This document shows positions 1 through 9,849 of a DNA stretch of 64,000 nucleotides, piece after piece. This stretch comes from Cenococcum geophilum 1.58. Taxonomy: Eukaryota; Ascomycota; Dothideomycetes; Gloniales; Gloniaceae. The notes beneath the pieces are model-generated. The model had not been told where the DNA came from. It made no database searches and worked only from the letters and a program-made list of their open reading frames with translations. Position 1 is the stretch's first letter, and each line of letters opens with the position of its first letter. The stretch is from NCBI GenBank assembly GCA_001692895.1, contig KV748188.1, positions 1,612,001-1,676,000 of the forward strand. The letters run 5' to 3'. The position numbers and the translations under genes were made by a program.

Positions 1-651
1 GGAGTCTGTCTTAGTCCTTTTCCCAAGTGGGTACAGGCTGCGGTGTTTATATACAGGGGTGCTCATTCTTCTCCCTGTCTCAAGAATTCCACATGCTTCT
101 ATAACATTATTTAAGCTCGTGGCTCTTAATTGAAACTAATTTGGAAATAATTGCTATCATTCAAATCCTGCATGTCATCACCTAGCTGCAAATCATCATG
201 TATGTGTCCATGAATTTCCTTTTTACTTTTATATTCATTTACGAACCCCTTTTCGTAACTCCGCGTTTCGTTTGCTAAGTTTTTCTCATTAAATTTTCAA
301 ATGCACAATCTAGGGGTCAAATATGATTAACAGTTGCACGAATATTTCACCTATGTCATAGTACAATACTAATACATTAACTTATCGTCAACAGCTCATC
401 TACTATCTCCTCCGCGTGCAAAAACTGTCATTCAGGTATGAATGACACCAGAGGCCAAGGTTGTCTAATCGTTACGAGCCAGTTATCCTTGTCTATACGT
501 GCACGGCCTTGCGAAATGTTGCAGGCTGTTTAAAAGAGCGTATTAGGGGCGATAGTGAAGCCTTTTGGAAAATTCTGCTTCCTGGGAACCCGATCAAAGC
601 TTCTCCGCATTTTCTATCCTAGATTCCTTCATATACGAATCCGCTTCATCT
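1..651. other. Intergenic, no gene recognised
   Basis: AT-rich but not RIP-mutated: CA and TG dinucleotides are common. Only short uninterrupted frames occur, and none has domain-like content. Confidence 0.5.
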
Positions 652-1026
652 CTAGCTTCCCCGCTCACGTCCCGGCTGGCGGTGTTCACGGCCACCGGAT
701 ACAATTGCTTTATAACCTTTCTTTTTAAATCTTGCTACGCACGAGTGCACCGCCTTGGTCCACTTAATATAGCTACTATGATAGGATACCAAGGGTGGTT
801 GCGTAAATGTATACAAAACGATATAATTGATATATGTAGCTCTTAGCGTTTTAATGATCTGCTTGGTTAGTTATTTTTTTGATTAACAGCCCTAGCGTCA
901 TTCCTGACGGAACATAAAAAAACTTACCTTGCTGATTGTCCCACGCAGCAACCATGCAGTGGTTTTATACTTCACCAAGGATGACTGGTTTTCGAGATTA
1001 CGGTCCTCTTCTCCAACTATCATCAT
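652..1026 (-). CDS. Doubtful small spliced gene, about 101 residues
   Basis: Tentative model. A minus-strand frame starts at an ATG at 1,026, runs 33 codons, and ends at a consensus donor (AAG|GTAAGT, intron from 927). The intron has a TAACTAAC branch-point sequence and a CAG acceptor at 859, so it is 69 nt long. The frame then stays open for 68 codons to TAG at 652-654. The splice signals are typical of filamentous fungi, and this is the main reason for listing it. The product is rich in Lys/Arg at its end (FKKKGYKAIV) and matches no family I recognise. It could equally be the 3' part of a longer gene, or a chance reading. Transcript data would settle it. Confidence 0.22.
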
Positions 1027-2543
1027 GGTTTCAACGTCACTCGGTAATACGGCATTGGGTATGCGAATCCGGCCTTACCCGCTTATTATATGCTTTATGT
1101 CTACAATAACCAATAAGGAATTTATAACAGTAGAGATGAGAAGATCGTCTCACCGACAAACAACGATACAGCAACGTTAATGCTAACTTCCTTATCATCA
1201 TCCTTCTGCTTCTCGGCCTTTATTGTCGCGCTCAGTATCAACGAATAAAATCTGACACATCAAGCAAGATGCCGGCTTCATGTTAAATGTACTAGGTAGG
1301 TTCGCAGTGTTGATCATATATTTTCTTGCCGTGCAATCGTTGTACCTGCGTATCACGGCACCACGCCTAAGATAAAGCCCAAATATAACCTTGCGAACTT
1401 ATATTGGCTATGATCACAGGGGATTTATGATTATAGAAATCGGGATTGTTTCTTCTCGCTTTTTCAAGGTTAAACGCACGTAATAGAAACTCTATATTTA
1501 CTGTCACAGTTTATCTTTTTAATCCAATATTGGTTACAAACACTTGCTACATGTTTATTTCTTTGTGCCCAAAAGCGTACCATTCCGCGTATGCATTCGT
1601 AATAAGCATCATACATTAATAGATCTTCGATTATATTTCGAGTGAGTTTCGCGAGGTGCAATGTTTTAAACGTACCCCCTGCAACAGCTCAAATCTGAAG
1701 CATACTCTACTAGGTGCCTTCTGCCTGAAACATTGTTACCTGGAAGAGTAATAGAAGAGTAGATTCTGATTATATAGTAAGTCGATATAATCACGAAAAT
1801 GGGTCTCAGTTACCTAGACTCAAGCCAACGAAGCGATTGGATCCTTGCGTCGAGGTGGCTGAAACTACGTGGCAGAAATGGAGCTGGCTGACACCACCAT
1901 TGCATCCAAAGTTGCCCGGCCACAGCGTTTGATGTACAGCCTCTTCCAATCATGCAAAGTACCTACTGACTCCCCATGCAGACGCGATCTTCTTTTGTGG
2001 CAGAACTCCCCATCCGCCAAACCTTACGGCTAAATCCTCCCTTGCTATACATCCTAGGTCGTCATCATTCCGCTTCCACAACTCGTTGCATCCAGTTCGT
2101 GTCGTCCGTGTACCAATACGTCCTTCGCGAGCTCATACTATGGATTGAACGGATCTGGAAACAGCATAAGCAGGACTATCGGGCTCTGTCTAGTTGCTCT
2201 GCTGCTATATTAGATAGTGGGATCCAACTTTCTCTCTTACGTTGGTAGGAATTACGTACTCTTGATTGAGGTATTCCCATTTGTCGCTCGCTCGAGCTTT
2301 TCGCACTGCCCGCACGTCGTTGAATTAGCTTTGCGAAGCGTGTATATATTCTGCGCTGCAGGTTATCGAATTTCAGCTGATATTACCTGGCCGTGAGTGG
2401 TATGTTTTGCATAGATTTAGGGTCATGGCTTTGACTTCTGACTTCTTTCGATCTAGGACTTGAACCAGTAATTTTTGTCCTAAGGCCTTCTCAAAAGGTA
2501 TACTGCAAGAATCTTGCACGCTTTGGATGTCGCCTACCAGTCA
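1027..2543. other. Intergenic / upstream region of the kinase gene
   Basis: No supported gene. A 90-codon plus frame at 1,976-2,248 has no family resemblance. The last few hundred bases should contain the promoter and 5' leader of the kinase-WD40 gene. No clear TATA box is seen. Confidence 0.45.
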
Positions 2544-2571
2544 ATGCCTACCAGCCTTGCAAATGCACTAA
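2527..2571 (+). promoter_or_regulatory. Short upstream ORF overlapping the kinase start
   Basis: An out-of-frame ATG at 2,527 opens a 14-codon reading frame. It overlaps the first in-frame ATG of the kinase gene (2,544) and stops at TAA 2,569-2,571. That stop shares a base with the next in-frame ATG (TAATG at 2,569-2,573). This resembles a termination-reinitiation arrangement. It matters only if the mRNA 5' end lies upstream of 2,527. Confidence 0.35.
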
Positions 2572-5291
2572 TGGCGTCTAACGAAGCACCCACCACCTCG
2601 CCGCTATCCGCCAACCTTGACAACCGTTTGGCATCCTTCTTTGTTTCACTAAACGGACAAACACCCATAGGCCAACTGCCAGCTTTCAAAGATTCGGATA
2701 TCCAAGAGATTGCTTCCATATTAGGACACTTAAACAAGTCTTGGGCCAGGGTTCCTCGGACTTACATTGTTTTGCGCGCTATTGGCCACTTAAACCTACT
2801 TGATACTTTCATCGACCTAGGTTTTACTGACCACTGGTTTCCGGTTATGATAGACCGTGGGATTCCTTCGTCGATTAGTCCTTCAGTGAAGATAAAATTC
2901 AAAGAAGCTCAATCGTTAGTGCTCACCAGGCTCATAGATCTAGAAAAGGGGGAACACGGCCAACATTTACATTTTTCCAAGAGCGAAATGCTCCCGTTCG
3001 AATTCAAGGGCGTACTAGGCACAGGAAGTTTTGGCCAGGTCGACAGGGTGCTCAGCTCTGTTAGCTACAAGGAGTATGCTCTGAAGCGAATTCATCGCGC
3101 CAAAGCTTTCGGACCCGATTCGAGTAAAGCTGTTAAACAATTTGTGGTTGAAATTAAGACGTTAAAGCGCGCGAAACATCGCCATATAGTCGAACTTGTG
3201 GGGAGTTACACTGATTCCAAGCACCTTGCTATCATAATGTCTCCCGTGGCTGATATGGACCTGGCAACATACCTGAAGCCAGAGCGAGTTCCTCCGTCGC
3301 CTGAGAAGTCGTCTACACTGCGGACGTATTTTGGATGTTTAGCAAACGCACTTGATTTCCTTCACAGCCATCAAATTCGCCACAAGGACATCAAGTCTCG
3401 AAACATCTTGATTAAAGACACAAATGTTCTTCTGACCGATTTCGGCCTAGCGCGCGATCTCAGTGACAGAGATGGTAGCACTACTGCAAGTGCTTGCGCT
3501 TTTACGCCCCGATATTGTGCACCTGAGGTCGCATTAGACACTGCTCGCAACACCAAGTCCGACATATGGTCCCTTGGATGTGTTTTCCTCGAGATTTTAG
3601 CAGTTCTCAAAGGCCAAACTACCGAATTTGTTAAGAGATATTTTGAGAGTAATGGTACTATGGAACCGTATCCATATCAAAACCTGGCAGCCGTGACCCA
3701 GATAACCCGAGAATTGAAAACTGTTGGGGAGGCTGTTGACAACATGCCAATTTCTTGGATTGAGATCATGCTACAGCATGACCAAAAGAAGAGACCAACA
3801 GCGGCGGAGATTGTGGACTGGAGTACGGCGCATGATCCTCAGCAGGACCATCAGTTTCGCTTCTGCGGCATTTGCTGCGTGGATATCGAGGATTCCGATG
3901 GCAGCGAGAACATAATTGACGACATTGCGTGCTATACAAACCAAACAGCATTGGAAGACGCCAATTCAGCGCTCCTTCCAGCAGAACCCCTAGAATCATC
4001 TGTTAATCTCTTTTACTCTCCGAGTCCTCACGATGCTACCGTTCAATCAATTCCACAAGAATGGGCACATACTGATCCGAGTCACGCACAGGACTCACAG
4101 CCACCCTACCCGAAAGAGCCTCCGCTTCACACCGAAGTTGAAGCATTACCCCTGGCACACCGGTACATGCTTGGTGGTAGGACTGGACTTGCCCCCACAC
4201 TCGAGAACCAGCAGCAGCGGATTGAGGAAGAGCATCCTAAAATCTTAAAAGATAACCGCACTTTATTGCACTCATCCGAGAGTAACGTGAGTATGGCAGC
4301 ATTCTCACCAAATGGTGACCTGGTGGCCATAGATTTCAACAGGAAAGTCGAGCTCTGGGATTCTGTAACAGGAACGTTTTATAGCATGTGTGAAATCCCG
4401 AGATCTGGGTTCTATGTCCAGAAAGTCTCCCCAGACACCAAGCTTACGGCATGCCTCTCTAGTGATGGAAAGGATAAACTCACTCTTTGGGATACCTTGA
4501 CAGCGTCACCACGCGGCGTATTCGAAAACAATAAAGGGTTAACTTTCCCGGTAGAGTTTTCGCCGGACAGTAGGCTTTTGGCCTGTGTGACTCACGACAA
4601 GACGATTAAGCTCTGGAACACAGCAACGGGAGAGTCGCGCATTATGCTTCGGCAATTGGGTCAAATAACTTCTATAGCATTCTCTCCGGACAGCAAGCTT
4701 GTGGCAACCGTATATTACCATGGCACGATTAGGCTCTGGGATTCTGAGACAGGAGCACCACGCGCTGGGCTTGAAGGTCACTCTGGTTATGTAGCACATA
4801 TTTCCTTCTCGCCAGATGGCAAACTTCTTGCATCTGCATCTAAGGACAAAAAAATCAAGCTCTGGGATGCTACCACAGGAGAGCTATGCACTGTGCTCAA
4901 TGGTCACCAAGGTAAAGTGGTCCATGTAGTCTTCTCGCCGAACGGCAAGAGCATTGCATCTGCATCTGACGATAACACGGCTATGCTCTGGGATACTGCC
5001 ACGGGGGCGCTGGATCTTACACTACGCCATTCGGATAAAGTCTTCGATGTAAAATTCTCGCCGGATGGAAATCTCTTAGCATCTACATCTTGGGAACATA
5101 TGGTAAGACTCTGGGACCCCACAACCGGCATCTTGCGGAATATACTTGATGGCCACTCAAGTTTAATACGATTCGTATTATTTTCTCCCGATAGCAAGCT
5201 TGTAGCGACCGGATATGATACCACGATCAGGATCTGGGCCTCGGGGACCGGGGACCCTGTGGCTGAAGAAGATAACTTGGATTTTTCTTAA
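2544..5291 (+). CDS. Protein kinase with C-terminal WD40 repeats
   Basis: Intact, intronless, 915 residues from the ATG at 2,544; ATG 2,571 is the alternative start. Residues about 1-150 form a helical N-terminal region without a recognised domain. A Ser/Thr kinase fold occupies about 153-430: glycine loop GTGSFG (159-164), Lys181 of the ALK motif, Glu203 of helix C, catalytic loop HKDIKSRN (280-287, with Lys in place of the usual Arg of HRD), DFG at 299-301 and APE at 326-328. All catalytic residues are present, so activity is expected. A linker of about 150 residues contains CGICC (441-445). Residues about 580-905 hold eight WD units, each ending near LWD/LWN/IWA, which suggests a beta-propeller. 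The likely role is a cytosolic signalling kinase whose propeller binds partners. Such kinase/WD40 fusions occur in filamentous fungi, but the substrate is unknown. Confidence 0.9.
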   Translation: MPTSLANALMASNEAPTTSPLSANLDNRLASFFVSLNGQTPIGQLPAFKDSDIQEIASILGHLNKSWARVPRTYIVLRAIGHLNLLDTFIDLGFTDHWFPVMIDRGIPSSISPSVKIKFKEAQSLVLTRLIDLEKGEHGQHLHFSKSEMLPFEFKGVLGTGSFGQVDRVLSSVSYKEYALKRIHRAKAFGPDSSKAVKQFVVEIKTLKRAKHRHIVELVGSYTDSKHLAIIMSPVADMDLATYLKPERVPPSPEKSSTLRTYFGCLANALDFLHSHQIRHKDIKSRNILIKDTNVLLTDFGLARDLSDRDGSTTASACAFTPRYCAPEVALDTARNTKSDIWSLGCVFLEILAVLKGQTTEFVKRYFESNGTMEPYPYQNLAAVTQITRELKTVGEAVDNMPISWIEIMLQHDQKKRPTAAEIVDWSTAHDPQQDHQFRFCGICCVDIEDSDGSENIIDDIACYTNQTALEDANSALLPAEPLESSVNLFYSPSPHDATVQSIPQEWAHTDPSHAQDSQPPYPKEPPLHTEVEALPLAHRYMLGGRTGLAPTLENQQQRIEEEHPKILKDNRTLLHSSESNVSMAAFSPNGDLVAIDFNRKVELWDSVTGTFYSMCEIPRSGFYVQKVSPDTKLTACLSSDGKDKLTLWDTLTASPRGVFENNKGLTFPVEFSPDSRLLACVTHDKTIKLWNTATGESRIMLRQLGQITSIAFSPDSKLVATVYYHGTIRLWDSETGAPRAGLEGHSGYVAHISFSPDGKLLASASKDKKIKLWDATTGELCTVLNGHQGKVVHVVFSPNGKSIASASDDNTAMLWDTATGALDLTLRHSDKVFDVKFSPDGNLLASTSWEHMVRLWDPTTGILRNILDGHSSLIRFVLFSPDSKLVATGYDTTIRIWASGTGDPVAEEDNLDFS

Positions 5292-6205
5292 GAATGGCCC
5301 GGAATATGCCATTTCCCAGCCCGAAAGGCTGCATACCATCCCACAAGAGCAATCTCAGAGGAGCAATCTCTCAAGTCTATGCTAGGCACGATATTACCCT
5401 GTATTCTGAATCAGCACGCCGCCAATATTTCCATATTCTCCATTCACTCACACCCCGGAGGAAGAGCTATTTGCTCAAATGCTTCACACAGAAGCGCAAA
5501 ATAGCAAGGATCAAACTCGCACCGCAGCCAGTACTTGCATGCAAGCTCGTCGGTCATATAGGGAAAATGCGATGGCTCACGATACAATCCTGCCTGTCTA
5601 CCGAAGAAAGCTCACAGGCTCTGATCCAGGAGCACAGAACACAGGTATTCTTTGATGGAATAGCTTGGCTTGTCTTGAATGCCGCTAACGATGGGCGTAG
5701 TACTCAGCGATCGATGCCTTGATAGAGTAATAGGTAAATGGATATTCATGTGGAGAGCGATGGTAAGATCCCGGGAGTTCTGAGTCGAATAGCAAATACT
5801 GAGGGACAGTTAAATAGTGATACGGAAATTGGAGAATAGATAGGCGGAACGGGTGTCCAAACGGGGAGAACGAGAATTAAAAAGAGAAACACTATCCGGA
5901 AGTAGTGCACGAGCGTATGATACTGGTTATTTCAGCGCCCGCCTCTGGCGACCGCATATGCAATTACAACCTCTATCGATACCGTATAATGCAACAATAA
6001 AAACAAACTAAAATGAAAACGTCTGTGTCGTGGGTCGGTGAAGATTTTCTTCTCAACCCAATTTCCAACTTCAGAAAAGTCGCTTTGAAAAACAACCCAC
6101 AAGTCCCCTCCCCAAAACTACCTTTTCCAGAAATATTGACATGTATACAAAGTGAACTTTCTTTAATCTACATCCTCCCACTTCCATTGCTAATCATTTT
6201 TGTTT
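5292..6205. other. Intergenic between convergent genes; possible coding relic
   Basis: The kinase gene and the FLC gene converge here, so both 3' ends lie in this stretch. Between about 5,430 and 5,660 one plus frame reads like protein (for example TPEEELFAQMLH, then QARRSYRENAMAHDTI) but it has no start. An overlapping 142-codon frame begins at 5,294. I cannot decide between them, and call it at most an orphan exon or decayed gene. Confidence 0.3.
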
Positions 6206-8533
6206 TTAAGCATGTCCTCTATAACCCCCAACCCCAGGTGCCCCAAAATCCACATCTGGCAGCCTGGGTGCCCTATTTGGAGGTGGAGAGACACTCCGGT
6301 CATGGCTTCCGCTCCTATCATGGCTAATGCTCCGCCCATGTCTACCAGCGATACTAGCGGCATCGTTAAGCAGGCCCTCTTGGCCTTCACCCGGGAAGCG
6401 AGGGCGATTGAGGAAGCCAGTCTGCTGCTCGGAGATCGGGACAGGGTCATAGCCGCCTTTTAGTGGGGATGCAGATACCATGGGCCCTCGCATTGATGTG
6501 TGCTTGTATTCGGTAGGATCCATGAGGAGTGAATTTCGGGCGTCAAGAGGTGTAAGGTTGTCTAGATCGCGGTTGAGTTTTTCTGTTTAAGGTTAGAACG
6601 TGCTATGTAGTGTGAATGGAGTGATTCAAACCTACCGGCTTCTTTCCTCTTCTTGCGGTGGGGATTGTCGCGGCAGCAAATGATTATTGCATTAACTGCT
6701 ATAAGAATAGCCAGAACAGCCGTAAGAACAGACTGCATAACAACCAGAATGAGGCCAGAGATCGTCTTCGTTGTTTGAGATATGCCCAGTTGTTCGACGA
6801 AGACTAGAATGCAGACAACGGAGAGCACACGAACAACTTGAATAACGATGTTGATCCAGTTACCAGACTTTAGTGAATATGGCCGGGACCAGAGGAGCAG
6901 GATAAACATCAAAGACTCAATGATGAGCTGACCGGATGTCTGTACGAGGCCATGACCATCAGCGCCAGCGATAACGCAGCCTCTGGCGAACATGTAGACG
7001 ATGTATGGGACGAAGATCCACCAATAGCTCTTTTTGTAAGCGTCGTAGAACAAGCTGTACCTCCTCCAGATTTCCTTATCCTCAAAGAGTGCTGTGGCAT
7101 CTCCCTCCAATTTTTTAAACCTATTAGCCAGCTGCCAGATCTTCCAGGCAAAGAATGCTAGGATAGCTGTGAATATACCAAGAGTAATGCCCGCGAGTAA
7201 TTTAGCGGCCCATGAGTCACCGTTCGTAAATTGGTACACGCAATACAGGGTCCAAACGCCATAAAGCAATAGGATCAAGTTGGTGATGGTCTTTGCAAGG
7301 AGCCACCAGTATCGCTTGCGGAAGCTCGTCAGGCTTTTAGGGAAGGATCCAAAGAGGGCCCAAGTCTCGAGGATTACTTTGAAGAGGAGGATACCGACAG
7401 TAATGGCAGCAATGACAATGGCGAAAATAAGCAGAACAGTCATGAAAGTGTTTGCTTGTGGGATAGTAAGCTCCTCAACGTAGCCTTGGATGCCGTGGAC
7501 GATGTGCATTACTTTGTTATCTGCAGGAGTGGTACTGCCATCCGTTCCATTGACATTCGTGGTAAGCGAGTCGCGAGCGAAAAGAACGAGGTTCTCCATT
7601 CCACGCTTGGTGAGGTTCGTGCTGGAAGTATCGTAAATAAGAGTGGCATTCTTCAGGTAAGACACACTGTCCGTAGTCAGGTTACCACCTGTGGCCTTGC
7701 GGAAGTTGTCAATCGAGGTCTGCATTCCTTCCCAGTAAATGATACCACCACTGAATGCAAAATTTTTTGTGAAGCTCCGGTATACACCAGGATACTGAAC
7801 GCTCATCATGCCGTTCAGTGCCATGGATTGGAACCAACCCATGACCTCTCCAAAGGTCGGGCTAGGTGTAGCAGAACCTGCGTGAGCGCCAGCACCTAGG
7901 GCCGATATACCCGAGAGTAGGAGTGCAGCTCCGGCTATACCTGCAGCCACATAGGACACCGCTGGAACGCTAAGAGATTTCCCGTTGTCCACCGTGGATG
8001 TGATACAAGCAAGTGGCTGGCCACTATCAAGTGATTTTAATTGTAATGTTGCTTGCCCGTCAAGATCGGGGACGGTGAAAGCAATAGATGGAATCTGTGA
8101 TGCGAAACTGTCAGGAATATCCTGTTCGCCTTGAGCAGCAAAGTCACCAGCGGGTACTATACAGACGTTAGCGAACGGTACTTGAGTTTGAGGAAGACAC
8201 AGGGTGGTTGTTACCTGGACATAGCTGCGCGACGAAATTGTCCGAGGAGCAAGGGTTGAAGTTCTTTTGGTACACCTGCTTGCCATACGCTGTCACGGTC
8301 ATTGATGCCGTAACGTTCTGCGCCTTCTCACTTGTGCCGGCAACATCGAAATCTATCTTCTTCGTTGCTCGATTGAACGATATGTTCAACTTGTTCACTT
8401 GGATATCTGAATTTGCTTGGCATGTGCTAAAACCATTTGTCTGAAGGATATCGCCACCTAGTACTCCTAGCGGTAGAGTTCCGAGAAGAAGCAAAGGTGC
8501 GAGCATTGTAGAACATGTGCTGTGAAATTTCAT
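6206..8533 (-). CDS. FLC/TRP-like channel family membrane protein, three exons
   Basis: Spliced product of 738 residues from exons 8533-8215, 8156-6636 and 6582-6206. Both joins keep frame and restore family motifs (QLCPVPAGDF across intron 1; EKLNRDLDNLTPLDARNSLL across intron 2). Residues 1-26 are a signal peptide. About 27-165 is the ML-like TRP_N domain with paired cysteines. A first membrane segment lies near 174-194, a second extracellular stretch with several N-x-S/T sites follows, then about eight membrane helices typical of the fungal TRP-like domain. The cytosolic tail is rich in Gly, Pro, Ser and His. Yeast relatives FLC1-3 were described as FAD carriers and calcium-release channels of ER/vacuole membranes involved in wall integrity. 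The length fits the family. It looks intact and functional, and is transcribed away from the transposon block. Confidence 0.93.
6583..6635 (-). other. Intron 2 of the FLC-like gene (53 nt)
   Basis: Donor G|GTAGGT, branch-like TCTAACC, acceptor AAACAG. Splicing joins the last basic residues after the membrane domain to the conserved NRDLDNLTPLDARN tail. Reading through gives a premature stop. Confidence 0.88.
8157..8214 (-). other. Intron 1 of the FLC-like gene (58 nt)
   Basis: Donor G|GTAACA, branch-like GCTAAC, acceptor TATAG. It interrupts the codon of Val107 after its first base. Reading through would replace the conserved CPVPAG motif. Confidence 0.88.
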
Positions 8534-9610
8534 GTTTATAGATGTGGTCGCCTGTACAGGCGGTACTCCGAATAAGAGTTGCCCAGGAGATCGGATTCGT
8601 GATCCACAGGGCTCGGCAGGTGAGGAATGAAGTATCGGAGCCGTTATTTATCGCGTCTGGCAATACTAGGAAATGTTCGTGACAGCGAAAGGTGAAAGCG
8701 TTGATCGATTAAACTATGACGGTTCGAGCAGGATCAACCTTGTTCGTGCCGTTGAAGAATAGGAAGGATATGAACAAGGATAGCTGTAGAAGAAGTCGGA
8801 AAGAGAGGACAGGACCAGTGAAGTCTTTCGACAGAACGAGCGAGAGTGAAACGAGAGAAAAGAGGCGAAGCGTCAGGTGTTGAAGGAGTCGTTGTGGTTG
8901 AGGATGGGGTGTGGAGTTTGATGGACGGACCCGAAGGGGGAGCGAAGTCGTTTCAGGGTCTCGGCAAAGTAAGGGTGGCGGTCGTTTGGCGTGTTCGACG
9001 GAGCACGAAAATAGCAGGGTGTCGTAATAATCGTCGATTACGGGTAACGGTTATACGAGTTCAGCGATGCGTCCTAAGGGTTGCAGGATGTGCAGGGCTC
9101 TAGAAAGTCCAGAAAATCCCTTCCTCAAGTATTTGGCGTCAGTCTTCCAGCACTACTGCACAGCAACGAGGTCAGCTTGCGCCCCACGAGCGATGCCGCT
9201 GGACAATGTGACGCTGCAAGGCCAGCCAAGAATCTCGTTCGACGACCAAGTCGTATGGCCCGCTTGGGGCAGCCAGACTACAGCACTGCTTCATACTCCC
9301 AAAAAAACATTCAGGAGCCTTTTTGCTTGCCGCTCCTGCATCTCTTCTTCCACAAGGTCACTTTTCAAAACAGCCAACGAGGCATCGTGAACATCACAAC
9401 CCCTCCAATATTCTGTACACGGCGGCTCTGTCCACCTCTCCGGCGGTTGCGTGTCGCGCGAATGCACGGAGGGGTGTTGAGGCCGAAGCAAGCCTCTGTG
9501 CCAAGTCGCTCGTGTCGGTCGTGGCTGTGTGCGCCTATTTTTGGGATCTCCTGCGCCAGCGCCCACGCCATCAAATTCCTCATCCTGGCCAAAGAATTTT
9601 CAAGAAAACT
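8534..9610. other. Upstream region of the FLC-like gene; no gene recognised
   Basis: GC-richer, unmutated DNA up to the first transposon. It should contain the promoter and leader of the FLC gene. Overlapping frames of 75-200 codons on both strands (about 9,067-9,689) contradict each other and show no domains. I do not call them genes. Confidence 0.5.
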
Positions 9611-9620
9611 AGGTCGTATA
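9611..9620. repeat. Target-site duplication, left copy (AGGTCGTATA)
   Basis: This 10-bp word borders the LINE 3' tail here. It is repeated exactly at 15,311-15,320 beyond the LINE 5' end, as expected for a target-primed insertion. Confidence 0.85.
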
Positions 9621-9849
9621 CGTATGTATGTATGTATATTCTATTATGGCCATGCACCATCTAGGGTATGGGCCGTTACAGAGCGCTAACTAAATACTTC
9701 CTGCCATTAATATGCTTGCTCTAGTTTAGAAGCTAACTATAAGAACTATATATCTATTACCTAACACTATACTCAACTAAGAAAAAAATAAAGGAAAGTA
9801 ATGTGTTACTATTAAAGAAAGTTAGAGTTTAGAGGCAAGCCTAAGTAAG

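Noticed and set aside
2514-2543. Upstream TTG as start of the kinase
   Set aside because: Non-AUG start without supporting context; the in-frame ATG at 2,544 or 2,571 is preferred.
9067-9689. Overlapping ORFs of 75-200 codons on both strands
   Set aside because: They contradict one another, have no domain signatures, and lie in the promoter side of the FLC gene.
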